Of a DNA stretch of 64,000 bases, positions 26,113-37,355 are shown in pieces; within the stretch, counting starts at the first letter, position 1; every line of letters begins with the position of its first letter. The notes beneath the pieces are model-generated. The model saw only the letters and a list, made by a program, of their open reading frames with translations, had not been told where the DNA came from and searched no databases. The stretch covers positions 231,960 to 295,959 of the forward strand of contig NZ_RAQI01000005.1 in assembly GCF_003610465.1 (NCBI RefSeq), read 5' to 3'. This stretch comes from Xenorhabdus ehlersii (GTDB taxonomy: Bacteria > Pseudomonadota > Gammaproteobacteria > Enterobacterales > Enterobacteriaceae). The position numbers and the translations under genes were made by a program.

Positions 26113-26667
26113 TTAGTTTGGTTTGTAACCAAACATTCTTTTTAAGGTGGTATCACGATCAATAAAGTGATGTTTCAGTGCAGCAAGCCCATGTAATAGG
26201 GAGAGCACCACAACAGTCCAAGCAAGATAAAGATGAATAACGCCCGCCGTATCAGCCTGTATGCCTTGACCTGTTAAGGTTGCAGGGATTTCAAACCAGC
26301 CAAAAATGCTGATAGGTTGCCCATCGGCTGTAGAAATGAGATATCCACTAAATAGAATACCAAATAAGGCGATATAGAGAATGAGTTGCATTAGTTGTGA
26401 ACTGATGCGTATAAAGAGACCGTAGCTTGCCAAGGGTTTTGGTGGCGGCGAAATAAATCGCCATATTACCCGAATAATCATGATAATAAATAATAAACTA
26501 CCTATACTTTTATGCAGTTCAGGAGCACGATGATACCAGTTATCGTAATAACTTAATGTGACCATCCATAATCCAAGTGCAAACATACCATAAACAGCGA
26601 GCGCTACTAGCCAGTGAATTAAAATAGAAATATGGCCGAAGCTGGTGGAAGTGTTTTTGAGTGACAT
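26113..26667 (-). CDS. yceJ: Cytochrome b561-type membrane protein YceJ
   Basis: 184 residues, four membrane helices with the haem-ligand histidines expected of the b561 family (SILIHWLVAL, APELHKSIG, GVIHLYLAW, LLHGLAALKHHF). It may pass electrons to the periplasmic partner YceI. Upstream gene of the yceJI operon, as in E. coli. Confidence 0.93.
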   Translation of the reverse strand: MSLKNTSTSFGHISILIHWLVALAVYGMFALGLWMVTLSYYDNWYHRAPELHKSIGSLLFIIMIIRVIWRFISPPPKPLASYGLFIRISSQLMQLILYIALFGILFSGYLISTADGQPISIFGWFEIPATLTGQGIQADTAGVIHLYLAWTVVVLSLLHGLAALKHHFIDRDTTLKRMFGYKPN

Positions 26668-26923
26668 ATTATATCCTTATTTTTAATATAAAGATGTTTC
26701 TACAATATAGACGAGAGTTTTTAAAGTGCATAGTGAATTAATTTCTTTATTTTATGTGCTATTTATTTTTATAAATCTTTGTTTTAATGATAAGAATTTT
26801 TATAATGGACAACCCTTACTTTATAAGGGGGTATTTTATAGGATTAACTGGCTTACTATTTTAATATGAAAATATAATGTGATTATGTAATCACTCTATT
26901 TTATCATTATAGCGATAAAGACG

Positions 26924-27412
26924 ATGTATACATTGTGGATAGCCAATAAAAATTACTCTTCCTGGTCACTGCGTCCATGGATTTTGCTCAAGGCGCTGGA
27001 TATTCCTTTTAATGAGAAGCTGAGCTATTTTGAAGATGGCAAAAGCAGCCGTGAGAAATTCCAGGCATTTTCACCTACGGGTTTGGTTCCTTGTTTGATT
27101 GATGGTTAGATTACTGTTTGGGATTCTCTGGCAATTGTTGAATATATTGCTGAGATTCATGTTCAAGTTTGGCCATCAGATAAAACAGCCAGAGCGTGGG
27201 CGAGAAGTGCTGCTGCGGAAATGCACTCTGGTTTTGCGACATTACGTCAGCTTTGCACGATGAATTGTTCTGCTCGCACTGAGTTAAATGAAATAACTCC
27301 AGAATTGAAGCTTTCTGCAATCAGCCAGAAGTGGGTTAATCGTATGTTAAAACACCCAGCAATGATGGAATGGGCTGAGTCTGCACTAAAAGAACCTAAA
27401 ATAGCACATTAA
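26924..27412 (+). pseudogene. Glutathione S-transferase remnant
   Basis: MYTLWIANKNYSSWSLRPWILLKAL is the N-terminal thioredoxin-like domain of a GST; the frame then meets a TAG at 27107-27109 and continues in the same frame as ITVWDSLAIVEYIAEIHVQVWP through to RMLKHPAMMEWAESALKEP. The protein lacks about 80 residues between TELNEITPELKL and the end (most of the C-terminal helical domain), so both a nonsense codon and an internal deletion are present. Non-functional. Confidence 0.85.
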
Positions 27413-27633
27413 TTCACATCTTATGAATGAAATTATGATTCAGGGTGCTTTGTGTGCCCTGATTTAATAATCTATTTTTATAGTTAACGATACGATTTGT
27501 TTTTTATTTATCAGATTTATAACTTAGGTGATTATTTAAGTTTTTTTTAAAATCATTTAAATAAATCAGTGTTTATTTATCCATTTTTATACATAATGTT
27601 TACTTTCATTTTCTATAACGGAAAGGGTAACAG

Positions 27634-28128
27634 ATGGATTGAGAACACATTGTTTTTAATCGTATTTTGTTTGCTCCTGATAAAGAGATTCTTGCTCATG
27701 TGCAATTGGTTATAAAACAGATGGAGTTTTTGCAGAAAGAAAGTGCTGAAAAATGCCTTTGGTTTGATCTTCCAGATATAAACAGAGATATTTATGATAT
27801 TTTGGAATTATCAAAATTGTTTCCAAAGGATTTGTATAACCAACGGCTTAGATCTGATAGGGAGATGATTATTGCCTCTTATAGTGAGAAGCAGTATCAA
27901 TCCTCAGCCGAGGATGATGTTCTTGCTTTACAAGATATAGAAACAATCATGGTTGATATGGTGCATAAATATGGGGAAGATATTACCTTGTTGGAATCTT
28001 CTCAGAGTGCCAATACGAATAAAGAGAAAAGCTGCCAGATACTTATTGATATAAATAAAAGATTTATTGTATTACCTCCAGAGAAATCTGCTCGCTTATA
28101 TCATTATTTGATGCGTCAGATGCAATAG
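27634..28128 (+). pseudogene. Unknown protein, broken at codon 3 or using a TTG start
   Basis: An acidic, helical protein I do not recognise (FAPDKEILAHVQLVIKQMEFL ... ILIDINKRFIVLPPEKSARLYHYL). After GGAAAGGG the sequence reads ATG GAT TGA GAA CAC ATT GTT; the frame is open from that TGA to 28128, and the residues just after it (EHIVFNRILFAP) fit the protein. So either codon 3 is a nonsense mutation, for example of TGG, or translation starts at TTG 27667, which has no good ribosome binding site. 153 residues from the TTG. Confidence 0.5.
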
Positions 28129-28278
28129 AATATAAACGATTTTTTTACTATTCAATTTAGTGAGTCCATAATAACTGTTAATATTTTTCTAATTCATATT
28201 AACAGTTATTTAATTAAATATAATTACCATTCTAATTTAAAAATAAACGAACGAAAGTGTTAATCTATTTATTTAGAT

Positions 28279-28306
28279 AAAAAAAGCTCCGTGTAGGAAC
28301 GGAGCT
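28279..28306 (-). terminator. Terminator of the prp operon
   Basis: On the minus strand AGCTCCGT and ACGGAGCT form a perfect 8-bp stem followed by a T run, 100 bp after the prpE stop. Confidence 0.9.
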
Positions 28307-28405
28307 GGAATGGGTAAAAGTAGCTGGGAAAATGTAGTACAAAGGTATGATAACTCTGCGACATTAAATGCGGATTAAACAAAGAAGAGATGAGTATATG
28401 ATTGC

Positions 28406-30298
28406 TTAATGGGAAATTGCATCCCGAATGGCTTCTAATGAAGCGGGGTTTTCAATCAGGGCAATATCGCTTGGCTCACGTCCTTCACAAATGGCCTGCA
28501 TGGTACGGCGCAACATTTTTCCTGAACGGGTTTTCGGTAATTGCGTTACAAAATAGACTCGTGCCGGACGTCCAATGTTGCCGATTTTTTTATCTACCAA
28601 TTCCATTAATGCTTTCTCCAATGTGGCAAAATGGTCAGCACTCTGGATTGCTCGTCCTTCTTTGAGGACAGCAAATGCCACGGCGGCTTGTCCCTTTATT
28701 TCATCCTTGATACCAATAACGGCAACTTCGGCAACATCTGCGTGGCTGGCAATGCACTCTTCAATTTCCCGCGTTCCTAAACGATGGCCGGAAACGTTAA
28801 TCACATCATCCGAACGTCCCAGAATAAAATAGTAACCATCACTGTCACGTATCCCCCAGTCAAATGTCGAATACACTTGCTGGTCAAAGTGACGCCAGTA
28901 AGTATTAATGAAACGGGGATCGTCACCATAGATAGTCTGGATGCAACCTGGCGGTAAAGGGCCTTTGATGACCAGCATGCCTTTTTCATTATTACCACAT
29001 TCCTGACCAGTCAGTTCGTTGAGCAGTTTGACGTTAAAACCGTACATGGGAAAGCCTGTACTACCAAAACGGCCTGGCCTGTCATCCAGACTACGTGCAA
29101 TTGCCATAATGGGCCAGCCGGTTTCAGTTTGCCAGTAATTATCAATGACAGGCACATTAATGGCTTCGGCAACCCAACGGGCAGTATGTTCATCAAGGGG
29201 TTCTCCCGCTAAATAGAGTGTTTCAAGCGATGAGATATCATATTTGGCGATACAATCCGTAGGATATTTTTTCAGGACGCGAATTGCCGTAGGGGCAGAA
29301 AACATTCTGGTGACACGATATTTTTCGACAATTTGCCACCAAATGCCAGCATCCGGGCGTATCGGGAGACCTTCATACATGATCGTTGCCATGCCGGCGA
29401 TCAAGGGAGCATAGACAATATAAGAGTGCCCGACGACCCAGCCAATATCCGATGTGCAGAAAAACACGCCTCTTGCCTTACCACCAAAAATAACATCCAT
29501 TGATGTCGCCAGCGCCACGGCATAACCGCCGACATCGCGTTGAACCCCTTTCGGTGTTCCGGTTGTGCCTGATGTATAGAGCACACAAGAAGTTTCATTG
29601 GATTCGAGCCATGTGACAGGAACTTCTGCATCAAAATGTTTCTGCCGTAATGTGGCAAAATCTACATCCCTGCCATTCACCCAATTAATATCAGACAGTC
29701 CACGATCTACCATTAAAACATGGTGTGGCGTGTGCTTGGCTAACGCAATAGCTTCATCAAGCAGAGGCTTATAGGGGATGATTTTTCCCCCCCGTGAACC
29801 AGCATCCGCTGAGACGACTAAAACCGGTTCGGCGTTATCCAATCGGGTAGCGAGACTGTGGGAAGCAAAACCTCCAAATACGACGGAATGGATTGCCCCA
29901 ATGCGGGCACAGGCCAGTAAAATAAACAGGGCTTCGGCCACCATTGGCATATAAACAACGACACGATCGCCTTTTTTTACGCCAAGCGACAACATGATAG
30001 CGGCGGCCCGGTTCACTTCCCGATGTAATTCTTTATAGGTGAAAACTCGCTCGCTATTGGTTTTAGTTTCCGTTGAAATGGCAATCAGTGCCCTGGCATC
30101 GGGTTGGCTTTCCAGCCAGCGGTCTAGTGCGTTGTAGCAGAGATTAGTTTTTCCTCCACAAAACCAACGGGCAAACGGAGGATGGCTATGATCCAGCGTT
30201 TGTTCAAAAGGCTGCTGCCAGTGAATGCGTTTGGCCTGTTCTGCCCAGAAAGTATCGGGATCATCAATTGAATGCTGATAGAAATCTTGGAATGACAT
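28406..30298 (-). CDS. prpE: Propionyl-CoA synthetase
   Basis: 630 residues (E. coli PrpE 628). Start taken at MSFQDFYQHSIDDPDTFW because AGGAGAG is directly upstream; the ATG 18 bp earlier is less likely. ANL-superfamily motifs are present: VLYTSGTTGTPKGVQRD, YWQTETGWP, GRSDDVINVSGHRLGTREIE and the C-terminal LPKTRSGKMLRR with the acylatable Lys. Activates propionate to propionyl-CoA. Last gene of prpBCDE. Confidence 0.97.
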   Translation of the reverse strand: MSFQDFYQHSIDDPDTFWAEQAKRIHWQQPFEQTLDHSHPPFARWFCGGKTNLCYNALDRWLESQPDARALIAISTETKTNSERVFTYKELHREVNRAAAIMLSLGVKKGDRVVVYMPMVAEALFILLACARIGAIHSVVFGGFASHSLATRLDNAEPVLVVSADAGSRGGKIIPYKPLLDEAIALAKHTPHHVLMVDRGLSDINWVNGRDVDFATLRQKHFDAEVPVTWLESNETSCVLYTSGTTGTPKGVQRDVGGYAVALATSMDVIFGGKARGVFFCTSDIGWVVGHSYIVYAPLIAGMATIMYEGLPIRPDAGIWWQIVEKYRVTRMFSAPTAIRVLKKYPTDCIAKYDISSLETLYLAGEPLDEHTARWVAEAINVPVIDNYWQTETGWPIMAIARSLDDRPGRFGSTGFPMYGFNVKLLNELTGQECGNNEKGMLVIKGPLPPGCIQTIYGDDPRFINTYWRHFDQQVYSTFDWGIRDSDGYYFILGRSDDVINVSGHRLGTREIEECIASHADVAEVAVIGIKDEIKGQAAVAFAVLKEGRAIQSADHFATLEKALMELVDKKIGNIGRPARVYFVTQLPKTRSGKMLRRTMQAICEGREPSDIALIENPASLEAIRDAISH

Positions 30299-30334
30299 AA
30301 TCTCTCCTACATTCATCTCTCAAGGGTATACAAA

Positions 30335-31786
30335 TTATATGACATACAAATCAAGGTATTCGTTTACCGGGATGTCTTTCAATGACATCAGGTCAAGAGA
30401 TACCGCTAAAATTTTCTGTTGTTGCTCTTGCGGGAAACGACGCGCCAGATTGATTTTGAATTTCTCCTCTAATAGCGGAATACCATCTTTACGACGACGA
30501 GCGTGTCCAATCGGGAATTCGATTTTAACTTCGTCTAATTGAGTGCCATCGGTGAATGTCAAAGTCAGCGCATTGGCGATGGAGCGTTTTTCGGGGTCAT
30601 GATAGTCACGGGTGAAATCGGGGTTTTCGACGCAGACTATTTTTTCCCGCAAGGCGTCAATGCGTGGATCGGCAGCAATATCATCTTCGTAATCCGCAGC
30701 TGTCAGACGACCAAAAATCAGTGGAATGGCAATCATATATTGGATGCAGTGATCCCTGTCTGCGGGATTATTCAATGGTCCCTGTTTATCAATGATTCTG
30801 ATACAGGCTTCATGGGTACGGATAGTGATTTGAGCAATATCTTCAATACCTTTGCCGTGTTCTTTCAGTTGCTGATGCAAGATCATTGCTGCTTCTACGG
30901 CAGTTTGTGAGTGGAATTCTGCTGGAAAAGAGATTTTGAACAGCACATTTTCCATGACATAAGAACCATAAGGGCGCTGGAATTTGAATGGCTGACCATT
31001 AAACAGGACGTCGTAAAATCCCCAGGTTTTGGCAGTCAATACGGAGGGGTAGCCCATTTCGCCTGTTTGGGCTATCAGAGCCAGACGTACGGCACGTGCA
31101 GTTGCATCTCCCGCAGCCCAGGATTTGCGAGAGCCGGTATTGGGGGCATGGCGATAGGTTCTCAAGGATTGTCCGTCAACCCAGGCCAATGAAACCGCAC
31201 TTAATATTTCTTCACGTTTCAGCCCTAACATTTGGGCAACAACTGCCGTAGAAGCTATTTTGACTAAAACGACATGATCCAAACCAACTTTATTGAAAGC
31301 ATTTTCCAATGCCAGACAGCCTTGAATTTCATGCGCCTTAATCATCGCAGCCAGAACATCCCACATGGTGAGTGGTTTTTCTCCGCGGGCAATTGCATTT
31401 CTTGATAGCCAGTCGGCGGTGGCAAGTATTCCGCCAAGATTATCAGAAGGATGTCCCCATTCGGCCGCCAGCCAGGTGTCATTGAAATCAAGCCAGCGAA
31501 TCATGGCACCAATGTTAAATGCAGCCTGAACAGGATCGAGCTGGAATTGGGTTCCTGGTACGCGCGCGCCATTAGGCACTGTTGTTCCCGATACAATTGG
31601 CCCTAATAGTTTTGTGCAGGCGGGATATTCCAGCGCTTCTAATCCGCAACCCAGGGTATCTATCAGGCAGTGGTGGGCTGTGGCGTAAGCAATTGGGGAT
31701 GTTATGGTGTAGTCCATGACATAATCCACAATATCTACAATCACCTGATCGTAATCAGGTCGGTTGTTAACAACAGAGGTAGACAT
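30335..31786 (-). CDS. prpD: 2-methylcitrate dehydratase
   Basis: 483 residues, the E. coli length. [45 protein letters not shown] and the ending [11 protein letters not shown] are characteristic. It dehydrates 2-methylcitrate to 2-methyl-cis-aconitate. Start at MSTSVVNN, with AGGA 7 bp upstream. 37 bp before prpE, 39 bp after prpC. Confidence 0.97.
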   Translation of the reverse strand: MSTSVVNNRPDYDQVIVDIVDYVMDYTITSPIAYATAHHCLIDTLGCGLEALEYPACTKLLGPIVSGTTVPNGARVPGTQFQLDPVQAAFNIGAMIRWLDFNDTWLAAEWGHPSDNLGGILATADWLSRNAIARGEKPLTMWDVLAAMIKAHEIQGCLALENAFNKVGLDHVVLVKIASTAVVAQMLGLKREEILSAVSLAWVDGQSLRTYRHAPNTGSRKSWAAGDATARAVRLALIAQTGEMGYPSVLTAKTWGFYDVLFNGQPFKFQRPYGSYVMENVLFKISFPAEFHSQTAVEAAMILHQQLKEHGKGIEDIAQITIRTHEACIRIIDKQGPLNNPADRDHCIQYMIAIPLIFGRLTAADYEDDIAADPRIDALREKIVCVENPDFTRDYHDPEKRSIANALTLTFTDGTQLDEVKIEFPIGHARRRKDGIPLLEEKFKINLARRFPQEQQQKILAVSLDLMSLKDIPVNEYLDLYVI

Positions 31787-31824
31787 AATCAATCCTTAAA
31801 TCGTGTTATTTGTAAATCAGATTA

Positions 31825-32997
31825 TTAACGTTGTTCAATCGGTATAAATGCCAAATTTTCAGGGCCAATATAGTTAGCTGATGGACGGATGATTTTGTTA
31901 TCAATACGTTGTTCAATAATGTGAGCGGCCCAACCAGAAGTACGGGCAATCACAAACAGCGGGGTAAACATGGTAGTAGGTACTCCCATCATGTGATAGG
32001 AAACCGCCGAGAACCAATCGAGATTCGGGAACATTTTCTTGTTATCCCACATCATGGATTCAATCCGATCAGCAATGTCATACATCTGGGTTGTACCTGC
32101 TTCTTGGGAAAGTTGCAGGGCAATTTCTTTAATGACTTTATGGCGGGGATCGGAGACAGTATAAACCGGATGGCCAAAACCAATGATGACTTCTTTTCTT
32201 TCCAAACGAGCCAGAATATCGGCTTCGGCTTGCGCGGGAGTGTCATAGCGTTGCTGGATTTCGAATGAAACTTCATTGGCTCCCCCATGCTTTGGTCCAC
32301 GCAAGGAACCTATCCCGCCGATAATGGCAGAGTAAATATCCGATCCCGTGCCCGCAATCACTCGGCTGGTAAAGGTAGAAGCATTAAATTCATGTTCGGC
32401 GTACAGGATCAAGGAAGTTTGCATGGCTTTTTCCCATGATACCCGTGACTTTTGACCATGCAAGAGATGGAGAAAGTGCCCGCCAATGGAATCATCATCG
32501 GTTTCAACTTCAATGCGGCGGCCATTATGGCTGTAGTGATACCAATAAAGCAGTATTGAACTGAGAGAGGCGAGTAAGCGATCAGCAATATCGCGGGCAC
32601 CAGCCAGATTGTGATCTTCTTTTTCTGGCAAAGTACAACCCAGTACAGAAACACCAGTACGCATGACATCCATAGGATGTGCTATCGCAGGCAGTGCTTC
32701 CAATGCGGCTTTGACGCTGCTAGGCAGGCCACGTAAGGATTTCAATTTGTTCTTGTAGGAAGTTAATTCTGCGTGGGAAGGGAGCTTGCCGTGGATGAGA
32801 AGATAAGCTATCTCTTCAAACTCGCAATGGGTGGCCAAATCGAAAATATCATAGCCACGGTAATGTAAATCATTGCCATTTTTGCCAACGGTACAGAGCG
32901 CTGTATTGCCTGCTGTAACACCGGACAGTGCAACTGATTTTTTGGGTTTAAATGGTGTAGATTCAGAGACTCCTATTGCCGTATTTTGCTTACTCAT
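31825..32997 (-). CDS. prpC: 2-methylcitrate synthase
   Basis: 390 residues of the citrate synthase family. Start at [13 protein letters not shown] overlapping the prpB stop; the 43-residue in-frame extension upstream is the shadow of prpB. Catalytic regions: [30 protein letters not shown] and [13 protein letters not shown]. It condenses propionyl-CoA and oxaloacetate. Confidence 0.97.
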   Translation of the reverse strand: MSKQNTAIGVSESTPFKPKKSVALSGVTAGNTALCTVGKNGNDLHYRGYDIFDLATHCEFEEIAYLLIHGKLPSHAELTSYKNKLKSLRGLPSSVKAALEALPAIAHPMDVMRTGVSVLGCTLPEKEDHNLAGARDIADRLLASLSSILLYWYHYSHNGRRIEVETDDDSIGGHFLHLLHGQKSRVSWEKAMQTSLILYAEHEFNASTFTSRVIAGTGSDIYSAIIGGIGSLRGPKHGGANEVSFEIQQRYDTPAQAEADILARLERKEVIIGFGHPVYTVSDPRHKVIKEIALQLSQEAGTTQMYDIADRIESMMWDNKKMFPNLDWFSAVSYHMMGVPTTMFTPLFVIARTSGWAAHIIEQRIDNKIIRPSANYIGPENLAFIPIEQR

Positions 32998-33895
32998 TAG
33001 TATCACCTCTGCTATTTTTCTGGGAAAACAGGACATCCAGTTTTCGTTCAAAATCGTAGTAGTTGATGCTTTCATAAAGTTCATTACGGGTTTGCATCGT
33101 ATTGATGACATTTTTCTGTGTGCCATCTCGACGCAAAGCGGTATATACCTGTTCGGCCGCCTTATTCATAGCTCTAAATGCCGATAGAGGGTAAAGGGCA
33201 ATGGCGACGTTTACACTCCTTAATTCTTCGACTGTAAAGAGCGGCGTCGCACCGAACTCGGTAATATTCGCTAAAACAGGAACCTGCGTTTTGGACGCGA
33301 ATTCCTGATACATGTGCAGCTCGGTGATCGCTTCAGGGAACAGCATATCGGCGCCAGCTTCGATATAAGCTGCGGCCCTGTCCAGTGCTGCATCTAACCC
33401 TTCTACTGCCAGTGCGTCCGTGCGGGCCATAATGACAAAATGCTCATCGGTGCGGGCGTCAACAGCAGCCTTGATGCGATCTACCATTTCCTGCTTGGAA
33501 ACAATTTCTTTATTTGGACGATGGCCACAACGTTTGGCACCGACCTGATCTTCAATATGAACACCTGCGGCTCCTGCCTTTATAATAGACCGAATTGTGC
33601 GGGCGACATTAAACGCTGAGGAACCGAAACCAATATCGGCATCGACAAGCAATGGTAAGTCACAAACATCAGTAATGCGGCGGACATCAATCAACACATC
33701 ATCCAGTGTAGAGATCCCCAAATCGGGTAGCCCCAGCGAACCCGCAGAAACACCACCACCTGAAAGGTAAATCGCCTTGTAGCCTGCCTGTTTTGCCAGT
33801 AATGCATGGTTTGCATTGATGGTTCCGACGACTTGTAACGGAGATTCGTCCTCTATTGCCTGACGAAAAGCAAAACCAGCGGAAGAAAATGCCAT
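32990..33895 (-). CDS. prpB: 2-methylisocitrate lyase
   Basis: 301 residues (E. coli 296) of the isocitrate lyase/PEP mutase family. [44 protein letters not shown] and the catalytic [10 protein letters not shown] loop are present. It splits methylisocitrate to pyruvate and succinate. I chose [12 protein letters not shown] because GGGG lies 7 bp upstream; MGLC 12 bp earlier is possible. It overlaps prpC by 8 bp. A sigma-54 promoter lies 67 bp upstream. Confidence 0.96.
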   Translation of the reverse strand: MAFSSAGFAFRQAIEDESPLQVVGTINANHALLAKQAGYKAIYLSGGGVSAGSLGLPDLGISTLDDVLIDVRRITDVCDLPLLVDADIGFGSSAFNVARTIRSIIKAGAAGVHIEDQVGAKRCGHRPNKEIVSKQEMVDRIKAAVDARTDEHFVIMARTDALAVEGLDAALDRAAAYIEAGADMLFPEAITELHMYQEFASKTQVPVLANITEFGATPLFTVEELRSVNVAIALYPLSAFRAMNKAAEQVYTALRRDGTQKNVINTMQTRNELYESINYYDFERKLDVLFSQKNSRGDTNE

Positions 33896-33961
33896 ACATA
33901 ACCCCATTGTTACTAAAATGAAACCGATTTGTATTTGATTGTTACTATGGAAAGGTTTCTA

Positions 33962-33976
33962 GCAAGGTCTATGCCA
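33962..33976 (-). promoter_or_regulatory. Sigma-54 promoter of prpBCDE
   Basis: On the minus strand TGGCAT-N5-TTGC, matching the -24/-12 consensus TGGCAC-N5-TTGC at nine of ten conserved bases. It is placed 67 bp upstream of prpB and fits the divergent sigma-54 activator gene prpR. Confidence 0.85.
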
Positions 33977-34107
33977 ATACTTAAAAAGTGGGAAGGTGAG
34001 TCAGTGGGGATATAACAAATGTATTGTTTTTATTATCTAAATTAATTTGGTGAATAGGTTTGGGGTGATAAGTGGTTACTGTTTAGCTATTGGCTATAAT
34101 GTACATT

Positions 34108-34164
34108 TGTTTCATCTTGAATCAATTGTGTTTCATTTTTGTTTCATGATTTGGTGATGAAACA
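34108..34164. promoter_or_regulatory. Candidate PrpR enhancer sites
   Basis: TGTTTCAT occurs three times (34108, 34129, 34140) and once inverted as ATGAAACA (34157-34164); the last two form an inverted repeat with a 9-bp spacer. The sites are 130-200 bp upstream of the sigma-54 promoter, the usual enhancer distance, and next to the prpR start (34190), so they could also mediate autoregulation. Confidence 0.65.
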
Positions 34165-34189
34165 GTATACAAGAAATAGGGGAGGAGAT

Positions 34190-35863
34190 ATGACATCAAC
34201 AAACGCAGGTGAACGTGATAACAATAGACCGGTGATCTGGACAGTCTCTGTTTCCAGGCTTTTTGATCTGTTTCGTGATATTACGCCGGAATTTGATCAT
34301 CAGGCTAATATCACACCGATTCAGTTGGGTTTTGAGCGTGCGGTTCAACATATTCGCAAACAGCTAGAAACCGAACACTGTGATGCTGTGATTTGCGCGG
34401 GGTCTAATGGGGCCTATTTAAAAAGCCGTTTATCTGTGCCGGTGATTATTGCCAAAGCCAGCGGATTTGATTTTATGCAGGCATTGGCTCGTGCCCGACA
34501 AATTAGCTCCCGAATTGGTGTCATTACCTACCAGAATACTTTGCCTGTATTAGAAGAATTTCAGCAGCGTTTCAATTTGCGTATTGAACAACGCAGTTAT
34601 GTCACAGAGGAAGATGCCAGGACGCAGGTCAATGCTTTGAAGGCGATGGGTATCAAAGTGATAGTAGGGGCAGGATTGATTACCGATCTTGCTTATGAAG
34701 CTGAGTTAGTGGGGGTTTTTGTCTATTCAGCGGATTCTATTCGGCAGGCATTTCGAGATGCTTTGGAGATGGCTCGAATGAGCAAACTCAATCAAGCTGT
34801 GATTTCTCCTTATCCTACAGAAGACAAACTACGCACACGGCATACAATCAACGATATCAGAGGCAATTCTGTTGCGGTAGAACATGTGCGCAATACTATT
34901 ATGCTGTACTCCCGCTCGACGGCAACAGTTTTAATTCAGGGAGAAAGTGGTACAGGAAAAGAGTTGGTGGCGCAGGCTATTCATCATGAATATACCTTGC
35001 GATATGGGCCGTTAGCGGGTAAGCATCCACGGCCGTTTGTGGCGGTTAACTGTGGCGCGATTACCGAGTCTTTGCTGGAGGCTGAATTATTTGGCTATGA
35101 GGAAGGTGCTTTCACCGGTTCACGACGTGGTGGGCGAGCGGGGTTATTTGAAATTGCACACAGAGGGACGTTATTTCTGGATGAAATCGGTGAAATGCCG
35201 TTGCCTTTGCAAACGCGGTTATTAAGGGTATTGGAAGAAAAATCTGTTGTCAGGGTTGGTGGATATCGTCCGATTGCCGTCGATGTACGGATCATCTGTG
35301 CTACACATTGTGATTTGGATACTTGGGTTAGAGAAGGGCGTTTTCGGGCAGATTTGTTCTACCGTTTAAGTGTATTGCGGATCAACGTACCAGCATTAAG
35401 GGAGAGGGGAAATGATATTGGTTTGTTGGCAATAGAGTACTTACAACGGGCTTTTGCGGTACTTAACTTACCCGTTTTTGCATTGAGGATACAGGAGCTT
35501 GCTGGGTGTCATGATGTGTTGCACGCTTATCATTGGCCGGGAAATGTACGTGAACTACGTAACTTAATGGAACGGATAGCGCTTTATTTAAGTGCTCATC
35601 CAGAACAGGCGTTAACCTCCGCATTGATATTATCACTTTCACCTGAGCGCCAGATTGGCACCAATACCATTAACAGCAGTATGAAATCCGCCCAAATTGC
35701 ATTCCCTTCTTTTATTGAAAACACGCCTTCAGTACACGGTATTTCATTACATGGTATTGTGGCGAGATTTTCAGGTAATCGGCGTGCGGCAGCAGAATAT
35801 CTGGGAATTAGCCGCACAACGTTATGGCGGAAGTTAAAGAAGGAGCAGAAAAAAGCTAAGTAG
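34190..35863 (+). CDS. prpR: Propionate catabolism sigma-54-dependent activator
   Basis: 557 residues (E. coli PrpR 528). N-terminal PrpR domain ([22 protein letters not shown] ... [16 protein letters not shown]) that senses 2-methylcitrate, AAA+ domain with Walker A GESGTGKE, the sigma-54 loop [13 protein letters not shown] and [11 protein letters not shown], and a C-terminal Fis-type helix-turn-helix ([21 protein letters not shown]). Start at [11 protein letters not shown], right after GGGGAGGAG. Divergent from prpBCDE. Confidence 0.96.
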   Translation: MTSTNAGERDNNRPVIWTVSVSRLFDLFRDITPEFDHQANITPIQLGFERAVQHIRKQLETEHCDAVICAGSNGAYLKSRLSVPVIIAKASGFDFMQALARARQISSRIGVITYQNTLPVLEEFQQRFNLRIEQRSYVTEEDARTQVNALKAMGIKVIVGAGLITDLAYEAELVGVFVYSADSIRQAFRDALEMARMSKLNQAVISPYPTEDKLRTRHTINDIRGNSVAVEHVRNTIMLYSRSTATVLIQGESGTGKELVAQAIHHEYTLRYGPLAGKHPRPFVAVNCGAITESLLEAELFGYEEGAFTGSRRGGRAGLFEIAHRGTLFLDEIGEMPLPLQTRLLRVLEEKSVVRVGGYRPIAVDVRIICATHCDLDTWVREGRFRADLFYRLSVLRINVPALRERGNDIGLLAIEYLQRAFAVLNLPVFALRIQELAGCHDVLHAYHWPGNVRELRNLMERIALYLSAHPEQALTSALILSLSPERQIGTNTINSSMKSAQIAFPSFIENTPSVHGISLHGIVARFSGNRRAAAEYLGISRTTLWRKLKKEQKKAK

Positions 35864-35926
35864 AAACATTTTCCACATTTTTATCATGCTAATCGGGTCT
35901 TTTAATTATTAGACAATGAATGCTAG

Positions 35927-36895
35927 TTAGATCTTGTTTGCTAACAAATGTGCATATCGTTTTATATCAATATTTCCGCCACTCAAGATAATTCCGATAC
36001 GTTGCCCTTTCAATTGTTCCCGCATTGCTTTTGCCGCAGCAAACCCCAAACAACCAGTAGGCTCGACAATGGTTTTCATTCGCTCTGCCAAAAAGTACAT
36101 GGCATCAATTAATTGATCATCTGACGCAGTAAGAATACCTTTGACAAGGTGGCGAATGATGGCAAAAGTATGTTGCCCCAAGTGCTGTGTTTGAGCACCA
36201 TCTGCGATTGTTTTTGGGGTATCTATATGAACTATTTCACCTTTTTTAAAAGATTGCTGACCATCATTACCGGCTGCTGGCTCGACACCAAAAACCTGAC
36301 ATGTAGGGGATAAGTGAGCAGCGGCAAGCGCAGAGCCAGACAATAAACCACCACCGCCAAGAGGTATAAACAGAGCATCCAACTCACCGATTTCTTCCAA
36401 CAGCTCCTTAGCCGCAGTGCCTTGACCAGCAATGATATGTGGATGATCGAAAGGCGGAATGAGTGTCATACCGTGTTTTTCCGCCAGTTTCCGCCCAATT
36501 TCTTCGCGATCTTCAGTATATCTGTCATAAAAAATGACTTTACCACCATAGCCTTTGGTTGCAGTTATCTTGGCCTGGGGAGCATCATGTGGCATGACAA
36601 TGGTGGCAGAAATATTCAGTAACTTAGCTGCCAGCGCAATTGCCTGTGCATGATTGCCTGATGAAAAAGCAATAACCCCTGCTTTTTTCTGCTCATCACT
36701 AAACTGGCATAGAGCATTCATGGCTCCGCGGAATTTGAATGCTCCCATTTTTTGATAGTTTTCACACTTGAAATAGACTTGGGCGTCAAAGAGTTCATTG
36801 ACAGTTGTTGATGTGAATACAGGAGTCTTATTGATATAGGGTTTAATACGAGAATGTGCTGCATGGATATGATTATAATCGGGAATAAACTTCAT
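35927..36895 (-). CDS. PLP-dependent serine/threonine dehydratase-like enzyme
   Basis: 322 residues, fold type II PLP enzyme. The PLP Lys is K54 in GAFKFRGA, the phosphate loop is PLGGGGLLSG, and SSGNHAQAIALAA binds the substrate carboxylate. The length lacks the ACT-like domain of biosynthetic IlvA. The closest families are catabolic threonine dehydratase, serine racemase and threo-3-hydroxyaspartate ammonia-lyase; I cannot separate these by eye. Convergent with prpR. Confidence 0.88.
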   Translation of the reverse strand: MKFIPDYNHIHAAHSRIKPYINKTPVFTSTTVNELFDAQVYFKCENYQKMGAFKFRGAMNALCQFSDEQKKAGVIAFSSGNHAQAIALAAKLLNISATIVMPHDAPQAKITATKGYGGKVIFYDRYTEDREEIGRKLAEKHGMTLIPPFDHPHIIAGQGTAAKELLEEIGELDALFIPLGGGGLLSGSALAAAHLSPTCQVFGVEPAAGNDGQQSFKKGEIVHIDTPKTIADGAQTQHLGQHTFAIIRHLVKGILTASDDQLIDAMYFLAERMKTIVEPTGCLGFAAAKAMREQLKGQRIGIILSGGNIDIKRYAHLLANKI

Positions 36896-37043
36896 TACTT
36901 TAGTCTCCTTTGCTCAGTAACGTATCCCATTAATACTATTGAATACCTTGATAATAAGAGGGTAGTGTAATCACAATATTGTGGTTAATACTGGGGTGGC
37001 TGTATCATTATGGTATATTAGAATTTATATATTCCAGAGGGAG

Positions 37044-37355
37044 CTAGCCTGCTTCCCCTGAGTCTTTATATGCCCAATACCAACCATTTAATACCTGATC
37101 CAGATACAGATATTCTCCCGCTTTTACTGTTAACTCGTGAGCCGTATAATCTTCCTTACATATTGCGTTATCAGGATAAATGAGGTACAGAATTTGTTGG
37201 GGAACCCAGCCGCTGACATTTAAAGAGTTTGTCGTCCAAATCCAGTAAGGGTATTCAATATCGCTATGGCTGATCGAAACAATATCTCCAGCTTGTAATT
37301 TGATCGGATTTGGATAAGCGCTAACATAATCGTGAATTACAATACCTTTTCTCAT
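37044..37355 (-). CDS. Small protein with two SH3-like folds
   Basis: 103 residues, no signal peptide. Two tandem segments look like bacterial/variant SH3: residues 5-55 (VIHDYVSAYPNPIKLQAGDIV ... YWIWTTNSLNVSGWVPQQIL) and 60-100 (DYTAHELTVKAGEYLYL ... NGWYWAYKDSGEAG), each with an ALYDY-like start and a WV-P or W-pair. Function unknown; such proteins bind peptide or wall ligands. AGGAG precedes the ATG. Confidence 0.75.
   Translation of the reverse strand: MRKGIVIHDYVSAYPNPIKLQAGDIVSISHSDIEYPYWIWTTNSLNVSGWVPQQILYLIYPDNAICKEDYTAHELTVKAGEYLYLDQVLNGWYWAYKDSGEAG

Noticed and set aside
30539..31192. Plus-strand frames opposite prpD
   Set aside because: Shadows of a highly conserved gene.
32998..33126. 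43-residue N-terminal extension of PrpC
   Set aside because: It overlaps prpB out of frame; the family start MSKQN is preceded by the coupled overlap.
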